Part shown: positions 17,461-26,010 of the stretch, piece by piece
How positions within the stretch are numbered: the stretch's first letter is position 1
Layout of the letters: each line of letters starts with the position of its first letter
Assembly (NCBI RefSeq): GCF_947258575.1
Contig: NZ_CAMYIV010000012.1
Location: 310,001-374,000 of the forward strand
Length of the DNA: 64,000 nucleotides
Direction of reading: 5' to 3'
Source: an uncultured Alcanivorax sp.
Lineage (GTDB): Bacteria > Pseudomonadota > Gammaproteobacteria > Pseudomonadales > Alcanivoracaceae
Translations under genes and position numbers: made by a program
Notes under the pieces: model-generated
The model's input: the letters and a program-made list of their open reading frames with translations, nothing else
Databases searched by the model: none
Told to the model about the DNA's origin: nothing

Positions 17461-18785
17461 AAGCGAATATCCACGTAGGATTCGCTGCGCTGCTCTTGCA
17501 GCCAGGTTTCCAGCTCTTCCTCGAAACGGCGCTTCTGCAGGGCCTGGGTGGCCTGCATGCGACGGAATTCTTCGCTCATGTCCGCGTCGCGGGTGTCGTC
17601 CACGCGCAGGAAGTGAAAGCCGAACTGGCTTTCGAACACCGGCGACAGCTCGCCCACCGGGGTGTTGAGCATCATGTCCTCGAATTCCGGCACCATCTCG
17701 CCCTGGGTGATCCAGCCCAGCTCGCCACCGTTACGGGCACTACCCGGATCGTCGGAATGCTCCGCTGCCACGGCGGCAAACGCTTGCTGGCCAGAGGCAA
17801 TGCTGTCGTGCAGGCGCATGGCTTCTGAGCGAGCCTCCTGGGGGCTGGTCAATGCATCGGCCTTGATCAGTACGTGACGGACCTGGTACTGGGTGACCAC
17901 TTTTTCGATGCCGCCCTTGCGGTCCATCATCTTGATGATATGGAAGCCGGCCCCGGAGCGTAGCGGCTGGGAAATCTCGCCCTTGTTCATGTCGATGGCG
18001 GTTTCTGCGAACAGGCTGGGCCATTGGGCCGCCGGGCGCCAACCCAGGTCACCGCCTTCCAGGGCCTTGGGGCCGTCGGATTCCGACGTGGCCAGCTGCT
18101 GGAAGTCACTGCCCTGCTTCAGGCGTTCCACGATGCTCTCGGCTTTCTGTTTGGCGTCCTGGACTTGCTCCGGGCTGGCGCCGGCGGGTAGCCGCACCAG
18201 AATATGGCCAAGACGGAAGTCGGCTTCGAACATCTTCTTGCCCATTTCCGAATTCAGGAAACGGTCCACTTCCCGGTCGGTGATGCGAATGCGCGAGGCA
18301 ACGCTGCGTTGTTGAAGGCGGGAAATCAGCATGTCCTGGCGGATCTGCTCACGGAACTGGGCCCAGTCGTAACCGTCCTGGCGCAGGGCGGCGGCGAAAT
18401 CTTCCAGGGTCATGCCGTTCTGGCGGGCAATGCCGGCCAGTGCCTGATTGAGGGTGGCGTCGTCGACCTTGATGCCGCCCCGGTCGGCCAGTTGCAGCTG
18501 CATGCGCTCAAGGATCATGCGGTCGAGCACCTGCTCACGCATCACCGCCGGGGGCGGCAGTGGCTGGCCCTTTTCCTGGAATTGCAGGGCAATGGTGTTG
18601 ATGCGCTCGTCCAGCTCGCTGGCCATGATGGCGCCGTCGTTGACCACGGCCACGATGCGGTCGAGCATCTGCACCTTGGCGTGGGACCAGGCCGGCAACA
18701 TCAGCACGGCCATGGCCAGCAGGCCAAGCAGGGTGTGTCTGGCGTGCAGCGTGCGTCGTGCAGCGTGCAGCGTTCTATCAATCAT
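17457..18785 (-). CDS. surA: Periplasmic chaperone / peptidyl-prolyl isomerase SurA
   Basis: SurA escorts outer-membrane proteins through the periplasm. The start at 18785 gives a 442-residue protein with a signal peptide (TLLGLLAMAVLMLPAWSHA) followed by the SurA N domain (LDRIVAVVNDGAIMASELDE) and two parvulin domains (for example FRLGHILVRLP and QYQVRHVLIK). The basic n-region of the signal peptide (RTLHAARRTLHARH) is encoded by a heptad array at 18742-18776. A longer in-frame start at 18917 was rejected because it lies in lptD. It overlaps lptD by 8 bases. Confidence 0.96.
   Translation of the reverse strand: MIDRTLHAARRTLHARHTLLGLLAMAVLMLPAWSHAKVQMLDRIVAVVNDGAIMASELDERINTIALQFQEKGQPLPPPAVMREQVLDRMILERMQLQLADRGGIKVDDATLNQALAGIARQNGMTLEDFAAALRQDGYDWAQFREQIRQDMLISRLQQRSVASRIRITDREVDRFLNSEMGKKMFEADFRLGHILVRLPAGASPEQVQDAKQKAESIVERLKQGSDFQQLATSESDGPKALEGGDLGWRPAAQWPSLFAETAIDMNKGEISQPLRSGAGFHIIKMMDRKGGIEKVVTQYQVRHVLIKADALTSPQEARSEAMRLHDSIASGQQAFAAVAAEHSDDPGSARNGGELGWITQGEMVPEFEDMMLNTPVGELSPVFESQFGFHFLRVDDTRDADMSEEFRRMQATQALQKRRFEEELETWLQEQRSESYVDIRL
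18742..18776. repeat. Heptad array E in the surA start
   Basis: Units GCGTGCA, GCGTGCG and TCGTGCA in 7-base register end just before the surA ATG and the lptD stop. The array encodes the basic front of the SurA signal peptide. Confidence 0.8.
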
Positions 18786-21060
18786 ACTGTCTCCTGTATC
18801 CCGGAATACTGCGCTCCAGCAGGGCATCCACCTGGCCGCCGAAGCCGCCCAGGCCAACCATCTGAATTTGTATCCAGATGGTGCTGTCGGCTTCGAGATC
18901 GCCATCGCCATCATCATCCACCAGTTCCCGCTGACTCAGCAGGCGCAGTTTCCAGCAGCAATTGCGGTATTCGGCCCCGGCTATGGTTTCCAGGGTGCGC
19001 TTGTTTTCCAGGTCGTACATCCAGCGGCCTACCATGCGCCAGTGGCGATGAATTGGCAGGATGCCGCTGAGTTCCGATTCGCGGATGTCGTCTTCGGGGC
19101 GGTCGTGATAGCCCACATTGACCACCCGGCGTTCCCGGTCGTTGTAACCGATCTGGAAGCTGGAGCGTTCCCGCTCGTTTTCTTCCAGATCCCATTGGGC
19201 TTCAGTGTAGAGGTACCAGTCGCGGGCAAAGTTCCATCGGGCGTCACCCACCAGTGGCGTCTGGTCATCGGTGGGGTCTTCCACGGTCTGCTCGGTGACC
19301 ACCTTGCGGTCTTCGAAGTAGAAACCCTGGGCCAGGCGCAGCCGAAGTTGTTCGCGGCCGGTGGCATCATGGAGGAAACGGCTGGTCAGGCCCAGCGCCA
19401 GTTTTTCCTCGTCACCAATGCGGTCGTAGCCGATAAAGCGGTTTTCCCGGAACAGCGAGTTGTAGGAGAAGGTCAGCTCGCGGCTGTCGAAGTTGGGCAG
19501 GAAGTCCTGATTCTTGAACGCCACCTTGTTGACGAACAGGCGCGGTTCCAGAGTCTGGGTGAAGTCTTCACCAAACCAGCGGCTGGGGCGCTCGAAGAAC
19601 AGGCCGGAATCCACACTGGCCCCCCAGGTGGTGATATCCGGATTGTCTTCCGCGTTGGCGTCCACACTGTCCAGCTCATAGCGGGTGTGATACAGCCGGG
19701 CGCGGGGTTCCAGATAGCCCCAGGGTTGCTGCAGGCGCAGGTTCAGGGCCGGGGCCGCGTGGGCGCGCAGGCCGGTGGCCTTGCCGCTGTCATCGGACCC
19801 GCTGCGCTCGAAAGAGGTGATATCAGACAGCCACAGCCCTTTCAGGGGGCCATACAGGGTCGGGTCACCGGTGAGCTGCAACTGTGGCAGACGGCGGTAG
19901 GGCAGATCCTGATCCGCCAGGGTCGGGTCGATGGTCTGCCAGGACTGCATGCGCCCCAGTACCTGCCAGGTGCGGCCGTAATAGCGGGCTTCCGCCAGCC
20001 GGGGCAGGTGGGTCTGGGAGCTGATTTCCAGGCCGGTGTCCAGGTCCTTGAAATAGAAGTCGTCCGACACGTAATTGAAGTCGGTCTTCAGATTCCAGCG
20101 GTTGATATTGCCGTTATGGGTCCAACGGGCCACCTGCCGGTCTTCGTCATCGAACTTGCGGTCGTTGAACAGCACCCCGTAGCTGATGTCGCCTTCGCCC
20201 CAGGGCGTCAGGTAGCGGAATTCGGAGTCCACCCCTTCGCCACGGCCATCGATAAAGCGGGGGCCGATGGTGGCATCCAGCTGTGGGTGGATGTTCACGT
20301 AGATCGGCTGGGTAATGTCCAGGCCGCCGCTGCTGTCACCGATAGCAATGGTGGGGAACAGCAGGCCGGTCTTGCGGCGGTCGTCAATGGGGAAGGTCAT
20401 CCAGGGCAGCCAGAAGATCGGCATGCTCTTCACCTTCAGCACCACATTATTGGCTTCGCCCCAGCCCTTTTCCCGGTCCAGGAAAATACGTTCCCCTTCC
20501 AGAGACCAGCCATTGGAGCCCGGCGCACAGGTGGTGTAGGTGCCACGGGTAATGGTGGTGGTGGTTTCGTTGAGGAAAATATAGTCGGCGCTGCCGCGGG
20601 CGGCGGTATTGAACAGGGAATAGCGCACACCCAGCAGGCTGCCTTCCTTGCGGCGGGTCTGGCCGCTCATGCTGGAGGCAATAAAGGTGGCCTGGTCGCT
20701 TTCCAGGCGCATGCCGTTTTCCAGCTGGAACTTGCCGGTGGCCTGGTCCAGTTGCGCGCTGTCAGTGGTAATGCGGCTGCCGGGCTGTTCGATCAGCACG
20801 TCGCCGTCCAGCTCGATCAGGCCATTCTGCGACATGGTGGAGTGGTCGGCGGTGACCACGGTGTCGCTGCCTGCCACGGGGATGCCCACGGCCGGGTTAT
20901 AGTAGATGCCGCCACACCATTCCGGGATGCTGCGCTGTTGCACGGCAGGGAACGTGGCCATTTCTTCGCGGTCAACCCAGTTAAGGTCGTTGTCCGCGGT
21001 GCTGGTGCCTGCCAGTAGCAGCAGGCCGGGGATAAGAATTCGTTGTACGGGCAGTGGCAT
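18778..21060 (-). CDS. lptD: LPS-assembly outer membrane protein LptD
   Basis: LptD, with LptE, inserts lipopolysaccharide in the outer leaflet. The start at 21060 gives 760 residues with a signal peptide (RILIPGLLLLAGTSTA), an N-terminal LptA-like jellyroll domain (LIELDGDVLIEQPGSRITTD) and a C-terminal 26-strand barrel (WLPWMTFPIDDRRKTGLL and following). Cysteines CGGIYY near the start and EYRNCCWKLRLLS near the end match the family's disulfide sites. The frame is open to 22026, but the extension lies antisense to amgK and was rejected. Divergent from amgK. Confidence 0.95.
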   Translation of the reverse strand: MPLPVQRILIPGLLLLAGTSTADNDLNWVDREEMATFPAVQQRSIPEWCGGIYYNPAVGIPVAGSDTVVTADHSTMSQNGLIELDGDVLIEQPGSRITTDSAQLDQATGKFQLENGMRLESDQATFIASSMSGQTRRKEGSLLGVRYSLFNTAARGSADYIFLNETTTTITRGTYTTCAPGSNGWSLEGERIFLDREKGWGEANNVVLKVKSMPIFWLPWMTFPIDDRRKTGLLFPTIAIGDSSGGLDITQPIYVNIHPQLDATIGPRFIDGRGEGVDSEFRYLTPWGEGDISYGVLFNDRKFDDEDRQVARWTHNGNINRWNLKTDFNYVSDDFYFKDLDTGLEISSQTHLPRLAEARYYGRTWQVLGRMQSWQTIDPTLADQDLPYRRLPQLQLTGDPTLYGPLKGLWLSDITSFERSGSDDSGKATGLRAHAAPALNLRLQQPWGYLEPRARLYHTRYELDSVDANAEDNPDITTWGASVDSGLFFERPSRWFGEDFTQTLEPRLFVNKVAFKNQDFLPNFDSRELTFSYNSLFRENRFIGYDRIGDEEKLALGLTSRFLHDATGREQLRLRLAQGFYFEDRKVVTEQTVEDPTDDQTPLVGDARWNFARDWYLYTEAQWDLEENERERSSFQIGYNDRERRVVNVGYHDRPEDDIRESELSGILPIHRHWRMVGRWMYDLENKRTLETIAGAEYRNCCWKLRLLSQRELVDDDGDGDLEADSTIWIQIQMVGLGGFGGQVDALLERSIPGYRRQYD

Positions 21061-21150
21061 CGGCTGCTCAGAACAGGTAAAAAGGCCGTTTTGTACAGCG
21101 GCGGCAATTCCGCCCTGTAAAAGCGGCAGTGTAATCGAACAAGGAAGGCA

Positions 21151-22155
21151 ATGCAGCCTGATAAAAGTAAATCCGACAATAAGGCCGACCCCCGCAAGGT
21201 CGCCCTGGACCAGTGGGTAAGTACTTACCTCGGTGCCGGTGTGGCGGGTGAGCCGGCTTCCGCGGATGCCAGTTTCCGTCGTTATTTTCGCTATCAGCAT
21301 GGTGGCCGCAGCCTGATCGCCATGGATGCGCCGCCGGCCCAGGAAGATTGTCGCCCCTTTATCGACGTGGCCCAGCGTCTTCAGCGTGCCGGCCTGCATG
21401 TGCCGGAAATCGTCCATCAGGATCTGGACCAGGGCTTTCTGCTGCTCACCGATATGGGCAATGAAACCTGGCTGACCGCCCTGAACGAGAACAATGCGGA
21501 TGCCTGGTACAGCGCCGCCATCGATACCCTGATTACCCAGCAGTTGCATACCGATGTGAGCGGCCTGCCAGTCTATGACGAAGCCCTGCTGCAAAGGGAG
21601 CTGGAGCTGTTCCCCCAGTGGTACCTGTTTCGCCACCGGGAAAAGGTGGTCACCGGCGAGCTGCGCCAGCGCCTGGACCGTGTGTTCGCTGTGCTGATCG
21701 AATCGGCCCTGGCCCAGCCGCAGGTCTTTGTGCACCGGGACTACATGCCCCGCAACCTGATGGTGTCCGACCCCAACCCCGGCGTGCTGGATTTCCAGGA
21801 CGCGGTGGCCGGCCCCATCAGCTATGACGTGATCAGCCTGTTCAAGGATGCCTTTATCAGCTGGCCGGAAGAGCGGGTGCTGGGCTGGCTGCGCCAGTAT
21901 TTCGACAAGGCCACCGCCGCAGGCCTGCCGGTGCCGGCGGACTTCGATACCTTTCTGCGCCACTGCGACCTGATGGGCGCCCAGCGCCACCTCAAGGTGA
22001 TCGGTATCTTTGCCCGCATCTGCCACCGGGACGGCAAACCCAAATATCTGGGCGATGTAGCCCGATTCTTCGCCTACCTGCGCACCGTCATCGCCCGCCG
22101 CCCGGAGCTGGCGGACCTGGAGTGGATCCTGGATCAGCTCGAGGACAACGAGTGA
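21151..22155 (+). CDS. amgK: N-acetylmuramate/N-acetylglucosamine kinase AmgK
   Basis: The 334-residue protein is an aminoglycoside-phosphotransferase-fold kinase with the catalytic loop [14 protein letters not shown] and the metal-binding segment [10 protein letters not shown]. With murU directly downstream, it matches AmgK of Pseudomonas, which phosphorylates MurNAc at the anomeric carbon in peptidoglycan recycling that bypasses de novo UDP-MurNAc synthesis. Divergence from lptD is also as in Pseudomonas. The function call relies on this context. Confidence 0.9.
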   Translation: MQPDKSKSDNKADPRKVALDQWVSTYLGAGVAGEPASADASFRRYFRYQHGGRSLIAMDAPPAQEDCRPFIDVAQRLQRAGLHVPEIVHQDLDQGFLLLTDMGNETWLTALNENNADAWYSAAIDTLITQQLHTDVSGLPVYDEALLQRELELFPQWYLFRHREKVVTGELRQRLDRVFAVLIESALAQPQVFVHRDYMPRNLMVSDPNPGVLDFQDAVAGPISYDVISLFKDAFISWPEERVLGWLRQYFDKATAAGLPVPADFDTFLRHCDLMGAQRHLKVIGIFARICHRDGKPKYLGDVARFFAYLRTVIARRPELADLEWILDQLEDNE

Positions 22156-22817
22156 AAGCCATGATCCTGGCCGCCGGCTACGGCAAGCGCATGCGGCCCC
22201 TCACCGACCATACCCCCAAGCCGTTACTGCAGGCCGGGGGCAAGGCGCTGATCGAATACCATATCGAGAAATTGCGTGATGCCGGCATCGACTCCCTGGT
22301 AATCAACACCGGCTGGTTGGGCGACAGACTGGCCGCCACCCTGGGCGACGGTCGGCGCTTTGGCATCCCCATCGCCTATTCCCATGAAGGCACTCCGCTG
22401 GAAACTGCCGGCGGCATTCGCCGGGCGCTACCGCTGTTGGGCGATGCGCCCTTTGTGCTGGTGAATGGCGATATCTGGACCGACTTCGACCTGTCCCGGC
22501 TGGTGGCAGACCGTCCCGACCCGGTGCATCTGGTGCTGGCGGATAACCCGGACCACCACCCGGGCGGGGATTTTCATCTGACAGAAGGGGGCCGGGTGCG
22601 CGATAATGGCGAACCCAGGCTGACCTATGCGGGCATGGGGCGGTTCGATCCGGCCCTGTTCCGGGATCTGCCCGATGGCGAAGCGAAACTGGCGCCGCTG
22701 CTGCGCGCCGCCATGGCAGACGATGCCGTCAGCGGCGAGCACCACATCGGCCAGTGGTGGGATATCGGCACCCCCGAGCGCCTGAACGAACTGGATCGAT
22801 TGCTGACCCGACGCTGA
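22152..22817 (+). CDS. murU: N-acetylmuramate alpha-1-phosphate uridylyltransferase MurU
   Basis: MurU makes UDP-MurNAc from MurNAc-1-phosphate and UTP, the step after AmgK. The 221-residue nucleotidyltransferase starts at GTG 22152 (overlapping the amgK TGA), giving the family start [19 protein letters not shown] with the signature PKPLL. The acidic NGDIW segment holds the metal site. An in-frame start at 22122 would lie inside amgK and was rejected. Confidence 0.93.
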   Translation: MKAMILAAGYGKRMRPLTDHTPKPLLQAGGKALIEYHIEKLRDAGIDSLVINTGWLGDRLAATLGDGRRFGIPIAYSHEGTPLETAGGIRRALPLLGDAPFVLVNGDIWTDFDLSRLVADRPDPVHLVLADNPDHHPGGDFHLTEGGRVRDNGEPRLTYAGMGRFDPALFRDLPDGEAKLAPLLRAAMADDAVSGEHHIGQWWDIGTPERLNELDRLLTRR

Positions 22818-22827
22818 AACGGTTTTT

Positions 22828-22896
22828 TGTGGGAGCGGTCGTTCGACAGCGATTTCGGCCCCGGCACATTTTCGCGGTCGAACGACCGCTCCCACA
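22828..22896. repeat. Palindrome between murU and rpe
   Basis: A perfect 20-base inverted repeat, 22828-22847 (TGTGGGAGCGGTCGTTCGAC) with 22877-22896, forms a long hairpin. It resembles the TAGGAGC family but with GGGAGC at the tip. Confidence 0.85.
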
Positions 22897-22934
22897 GTGA
22901 CACTGTCGCGACAAACGAATTTTGAGGAATTGTC

Positions 22935-23609
22935 ATGCCCAAGCAGGATTATCTGATCGCCCCCTCCATTCTCGCGGCCAACTTCGCCCGTCTCGGGGAA
23001 GAGTGCGATAACGTGCTGGCCGCCGGGGCGGACGTGATCCACTTCGACGTGATGGACAACCACTACGTGCCCAACCTGACCATCGGCCCCATGGTCTGCA
23101 AGGCCCTGCGCGACCACGGCATCACCGCCCCCATCGACGTGCACCTGATGGTCAGCCCGGTGGATGAACTGATCAGCATGTTCGCCGAAGCCGGCGCCAG
23201 CTACATTACCTTCCACCCGGAAGCCAGCCAGCACGTGGATCGCTCCCTGCAGCTGATCAAGAGCTACGGCTGCAAGGCCGGCCTGGTCCTCAACCCGGCC
23301 ACCCGCCCGGATTGCCTGGAATACGTGATGGACAAGCTGGACATGATCCTGCTGATGAGCGTGAACCCGGGCTACGGCGGTCAGAAGTTTATCCCCTCCA
23401 CGCTGGACAAAACCCGCGCCGTGCGCCAGATGATCGACGCCAGCGGCTATGATATCCGCCTGGAAGTGGATGGCGGCGTTTCCGAAAAGAACATCCGCGA
23501 AGTCGCCGCCGCCGGCGCCGACACCTTCGTGGCCGGCTCCGCCATCTTCGGCAAGGACGACTACGCCGCGGTCATCCAGCAAATGCGCGAGGAGCTGGCG
23601 CAGGCCTGA
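22935..23609 (+). CDS. rpe: Ribulose-phosphate 3-epimerase
   Basis: Rpe interconverts ribulose-5-phosphate and xylulose-5-phosphate in the pentose phosphate pathway. The 224-residue TIM barrel has [44 protein letters not shown] and LEVDGGVS, the full set of active-site motifs. A TTTTGAGGAATTGTC leader gives a ribosome-binding site. In Pseudomonas a phosphoglycolate phosphatase and trpE follow; here an unrelated 16-kb stretch intervenes. Confidence 0.97.
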   Translation: MPKQDYLIAPSILAANFARLGEECDNVLAAGADVIHFDVMDNHYVPNLTIGPMVCKALRDHGITAPIDVHLMVSPVDELISMFAEAGASYITFHPEASQHVDRSLQLIKSYGCKAGLVLNPATRPDCLEYVMDKLDMILLMSVNPGYGGQKFIPSTLDKTRAVRQMIDASGYDIRLEVDGGVSEKNIREVAAAGADTFVAGSAIFGKDDYAAVIQQMREELAQA

Positions 23610-23637
23610 GGGCCTACGCCGCTCAGGAGGGAACCGA

Positions 23638-24234
23638 ATGGCCACACCGCTGCCTTATCCCTCCATGCGCCACACCCTTCCTTTGTTAAGTTGTTTGCTG
23701 CTCCTGCTGGCCGGCTGTGCCGGCAGGGCACCTGTTGACGCGCCTCCCGCCTCGCAAGCGCCCGGTGCGCCCGCCGATGCGGCGTATGCCGGCACAGCAC
23801 CGGATCTCCAGTCCCAGCAGGAACTGGATGCGCTGGTGGCAGAAGTGATGTCCGAAGCGCCGCCCCTGCGCGTTTCCCTGCAAGCCCAGCACGAAGACTG
23901 GAAAGGCGTTCCCTACCGCTACGGCGGCCTGAGCCCCCGCGGTGTGGATTGCTCCGGCTTTGTCTATCTCACCTTCCTGTCCCGCCTGGGTATGCAGGTA
24001 CCGCGCACCACCACCGAACTGCTGAAAAGCGGCGAAAAAGTCCGCCGTGATGAGATCCGCGTGGGCGACCTGGTGTTCTTCCGCACCGGCCCCGGCAACC
24101 GCCATGTAGGCATCTACATGGGCAACGGCGATTTCCTTCATGCGTCCTCCAGCAAGGGCGTGATGACTTCGTCCCTCAGTAATCCCTACTGGCGCCAGCG
24201 TTACTGGCAGGCCCGTCGTCTGGCAGGCCTGTAA
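23638..24234 (+). CDS. NlpC/P60 family lipoprotein peptidase
   Basis: The 198-residue protein has a hydrophobic leader and lipobox (LLLLLAGC), a Pro/Ala-rich linker, then an NlpC/P60 domain with the catalytic cysteine in GVDCSGFVYLTF and histidine in NRHVGIYMG. This family cleaves peptidoglycan stem peptides. The start at 23638 is preceded by CAGGAGGGAACC; a later ATG at 23665 is possible. It is probably anchored in the outer membrane, near rpe with a short gap. Confidence 0.9.
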   Translation: MATPLPYPSMRHTLPLLSCLLLLLAGCAGRAPVDAPPASQAPGAPADAAYAGTAPDLQSQQELDALVAEVMSEAPPLRVSLQAQHEDWKGVPYRYGGLSPRGVDCSGFVYLTFLSRLGMQVPRTTTELLKSGEKVRRDEIRVGDLVFFRTGPGNRHVGIYMGNGDFLHASSSKGVMTSSLSNPYWRQRYWQARRLAGL

Positions 24235-24289
24235 TACGCTCCATCTCTTGCGCGCCTAGCGTTACCGCACCTACCCCTCTACCGAACGA

Positions 24290-24370
24290 GTAGGGTGCAC
24301 TGAGCCTAAGGCGAACTGCACCATTTCCCACCCAAGCGGTGCAGTTCGCCCCAGGCTCAGTGCACCCTAC
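24290..24370. repeat. GTAGGGTGCACTGAGCC palindrome, copy 2
   Basis: Arms 24290-24322 and 24338-24370 are nearly perfect inverted repeats and closely match the copy at 8984-9063. The loop sequence differs, so the arms are what is conserved. Confidence 0.88.
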
Positions 24371-24717
24371 GCAAACCGCAATTCATCCGTTGTACCCGAA
24401 GCGTCCCGCTTATTGTCGGCCTGATATGTGGCCACTCCTCCGCCCGTTTTTCACCCGCGCGCAAGTTTAATTTGTAGGATATGGCTTACATATTTTTGTA
24501 AGTTGCTGAGATAAAGTGAATTTTCGGGTTTTGGGGTGCGAGAAAAGTCCGAACTAAATTTCCTGTTCAACACGCAAATGCAAGAAAAGTCAGGTGAGAG
24601 TGGATGCTGCTCTGGCGGTAACCCACTGAGTCAATTCGGTTTTAGCGTGATTTGAGCAAAGAGTTGGGTCGGGGATATATTGCAAAGTGATATATCGCAT
24701 CTGCAATTGAATACACT
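24371..24717. other. AT-rich non-coding stretch before the cassette array
   Basis: No gene was found here, nor a recognisable integrase fragment on either strand. Base composition drops sharply compared with the core genes on its left. It contains two similar segments (GAGAAAAGTCC and AAGAAAAGTCA, about 40 bases apart) and a palindrome GATATAT...ATATATC near 24674-24696. Confidence 0.5.
24652..24681 (+). promoter_or_regulatory. Candidate promoter of the cassette array
   Basis: TTGAGC at 24652-24657 and TATATT at 24676-24681 are separated by 18 bases and point into the first cassette, about 40 bases before its core site. This is where an integron Pc-type promoter would be expected. Inferred from sequence only. 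Confidence 0.45.
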
Positions 24718-24724
24718 GTTAGGT
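24718..24724 (+). other. Integron core recombination site, left boundary
   Basis: GTTAGGT fits the core consensus GTTRRRY. It is the exact reverse complement of ACCTAAC at 25067-25073, the inverse core of the first cassette. It lies 5 bases before the first cassette ORF and may be the edge of an attI or of an upstream attC. Confidence 0.7.
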
Positions 24725-24728
24725 TGTC

Positions 24729-25097
24729 ATGAGATACAAGTGCCAAAATTGTGGTGAACTTTTCTCTCCCCGTAATGCGGGATGCGAGGATTGGAGGGAA
24801 AAGAAGTTGTCTTTTATATGCCCTCATTGTGGTGTGTATCTAAAAAGGCCTGAGAATATTATCAAAGAAAAGGGGTGGAAGGGTGCGGCTCCTACACTGA
24901 TAAAATATGGTTTGGTAGCATTTGTCTTGCATTTTTTAGCTATATATCTAGGTGCTAACCATCCGTCGGTACTTGTCATTGTTGGAGGGATTGCCTTGAT
25001 TGCTTTGTTCCTTTACGCATGGAGAACGCCTGAAGAAGTGAGGCTGGTTGAGGTTCTTGTGCCGCAACCTAACAAGAAGCTCCAGTTAGACCGCTGA
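24729..25097 (+). CDS. Cassette 1: zinc-ribbon membrane protein, unknown function
   Basis: The 122-residue protein begins with a double CxxC zinc ribbon (YKCQNCGELF and FICPHCGVYL, about residues 3-36) followed by two hydrophobic helices (about 58-95), so a cytoplasmic metal-binding head on a membrane anchor is likely. The tail NKKLQLDR is coded by the attC site, as is common for integron cassette genes. No ribosome-binding site is evident. Codon use is AT-rich, unlike neighbours. No named function can be given. Confidence 0.7.
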   Translation: MRYKCQNCGELFSPRNAGCEDWREKKLSFICPHCGVYLKRPENIIKEKGWKGAAPTLIKYGLVAFVLHFLAIYLGANHPSVLVIVGGIALIALFLYAWRTPEEVRLVEVLVPQPNKKLQLDR

Positions 25098-25123
25098 CGC
25101 GGCGGCTGAGCATGGCGTTATAA
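25067..25123 (+). other. attC site of cassette 1
   Basis: Inverse core ACCTAAC 25067-25073 exactly complements the cassette's own left core GTTAGGT. The inner arms GCTCCAG and CTGAGC pair with one bulged base, and the site ends at GTTATAA 25117-25123, the core of cassette 2. The attC architecture is complete, about 57 bases. Confidence 0.8.
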
Positions 25124-25141
25124 GTTGCGGGATCTAAAAGC

Positions 25142-25489
25142 ATGGTGAAATTCCTTACCATCGGAAAGCTTAATGCGATCAGCGTCTACTGCGCTTGGGC
25201 AATGTTATTGGCCTGTGGCTTGTATTTCGCCTTTACGATGGTGGCTGAGTCTGGAGATAAAGGTGTATTGGTCAGGCTGTTCTACGGGTTTTTGGTTTTC
25301 GCAGCAGTGCACGTTGTTCTCGCATTCTTCGTCCGCTGCCCTCATTGTGGCCGGTGCCTCACCATCCAGACCTTTAAAAAGCCACATCCTGACTCAAGTG
25401 GTAATTGGGCATCCGTGGTTGCAAAGTGGTTCAGTGGCTCCATCGTGTGCATTCATTGCGGGAACAGAGTTAATACCAAGAACTTATAA
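25142..25489 (+). CDS. Cassette 2: membrane protein with CxxC pairs, unknown function
   Basis: The 115-residue protein has two hydrophobic helices (about residues 10-35 and 42-62), then CPHCGRCLT and a C-terminal CIHCGNRVNT, which together could bind one zinc. The layout is the reverse of the cassette 1 product: membrane part first, zinc part last. Its TAA stop lies within the inverse core TTATAAC. Function unknown. Confidence 0.65.
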   Translation: MVKFLTIGKLNAISVYCAWAMLLACGLYFAFTMVAESGDKGVLVRLFYGFLVFAAVHVVLAFFVRCPHCGRCLTIQTFKKPHPDSSGNWASVVAKWFSGSIVCIHCGNRVNTKNL

Positions 25490-25561
25490 CAATCGGCTGC
25501 ACAGAGACCGGTTTTTCGCCGCTTCGCGGCTCCAAACCGGCGCGTGAGCCGGGCGTTAGGT
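25484..25561 (+). other. attC site of cassette 2
   Basis: Inverse core TTATAAC 25484-25490 exactly complements the cassette's own left core GTTATAA. CGGCTGCAC pairs with GTGAGCCG with one bulged G, and the middle is a self-complementary hairpin. It ends GGGCGTTAGGT at 25551-25561. This is the best-formed attC of the array. Confidence 0.88.
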
Positions 25562-25566
25562 GTTAA

Positions 25567-25869
25567 ATGGCATTAGACATATACCAAAAAATCGAGAACG
25601 ACTTTGGCGAAAGAGCCAACGAAGTCCACGAAGAGTTGAAAGTTCTTGATGCCAAAACAAAGGGCATGATTGGCAATAGAATCATACGGGCTATTGTTTA
25701 TCTATCTAATGGTGATGTTTCAACTTTTCACGAGAAAGTAAAGCTCGCTCAAGTAGATTGGCGTGATGTATTAATGCAAGCAGAGTACAGCTACCCTGAG
25801 AATGAGCGATTAAGAGACTTTGATAAAACATTTTATGAACTTGGCTTACTTAAAGGCAGAAACACCTAA
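25567..25869 (+). CDS. Cassette 3: hypothetical protein
   Basis: The 100-residue soluble, charged protein (MALDIYQKIENDFGERANEV start) has no motif I recognise. Predicted character is mostly helical. The frame fills the cassette between the core GTTAGGT and the inverse core, and its TAA stop is part of ACCTAAC. There is no clear ribosome-binding site, which is usual in cassettes. AT-rich codon use differs from the core genes. Confidence 0.7.
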   Translation: MALDIYQKIENDFGERANEVHEELKVLDAKTKGMIGNRIIRAIVYLSNGDVSTFHEKVKLAQVDWRDVLMQAEYSYPENERLRDFDKTFYELGLLKGRNT

Positions 25870-25995
25870 CAAGGCCAAGCAACATCGTTCGCTGCGCTCT
25901 CTGGACAGCCTTGGGCTTGCGCCTTTTGTGCATGGCTTCGCCATTGTTGCGCAAAATTTACAATCACAAGTCTGCCGTTGTTGGCGACGTTATGT
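25864..25995 (+). other. attC site of cassette 3
   Basis: Inverse core ACCTAAC 25864-25870 complements the cassette's left core GTTAGGT at 25555-25561. GCCAAGCAA pairs with TTGTTGGC with one bulged G. It ends at GTTATGT 25989-25995, the core of cassette 4. Length is about 132 bases. Confidence 0.8.
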
Positions 25996-26010
25996 TTGAA
26001 AGGGGGCTGA

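Noticed and set aside
18448-21018. 856-codon open frame opposite lptD and surA
   Set aside because: It mirrors the codon pattern of two well-supported genes on the other strand; long antisense frames are common in GC-rich DNA.
21061-22026. N-terminal extension of LptD by about 322 codons
   Set aside because: It lies antisense to amgK and the family signal peptide begins at 21060.
24371-24717. Remnant of an integrase gene next to the cassette array
   Set aside because: No frame on either strand gave tyrosine recombinase motifs; the stretch is simply non-coding as far as I can see.
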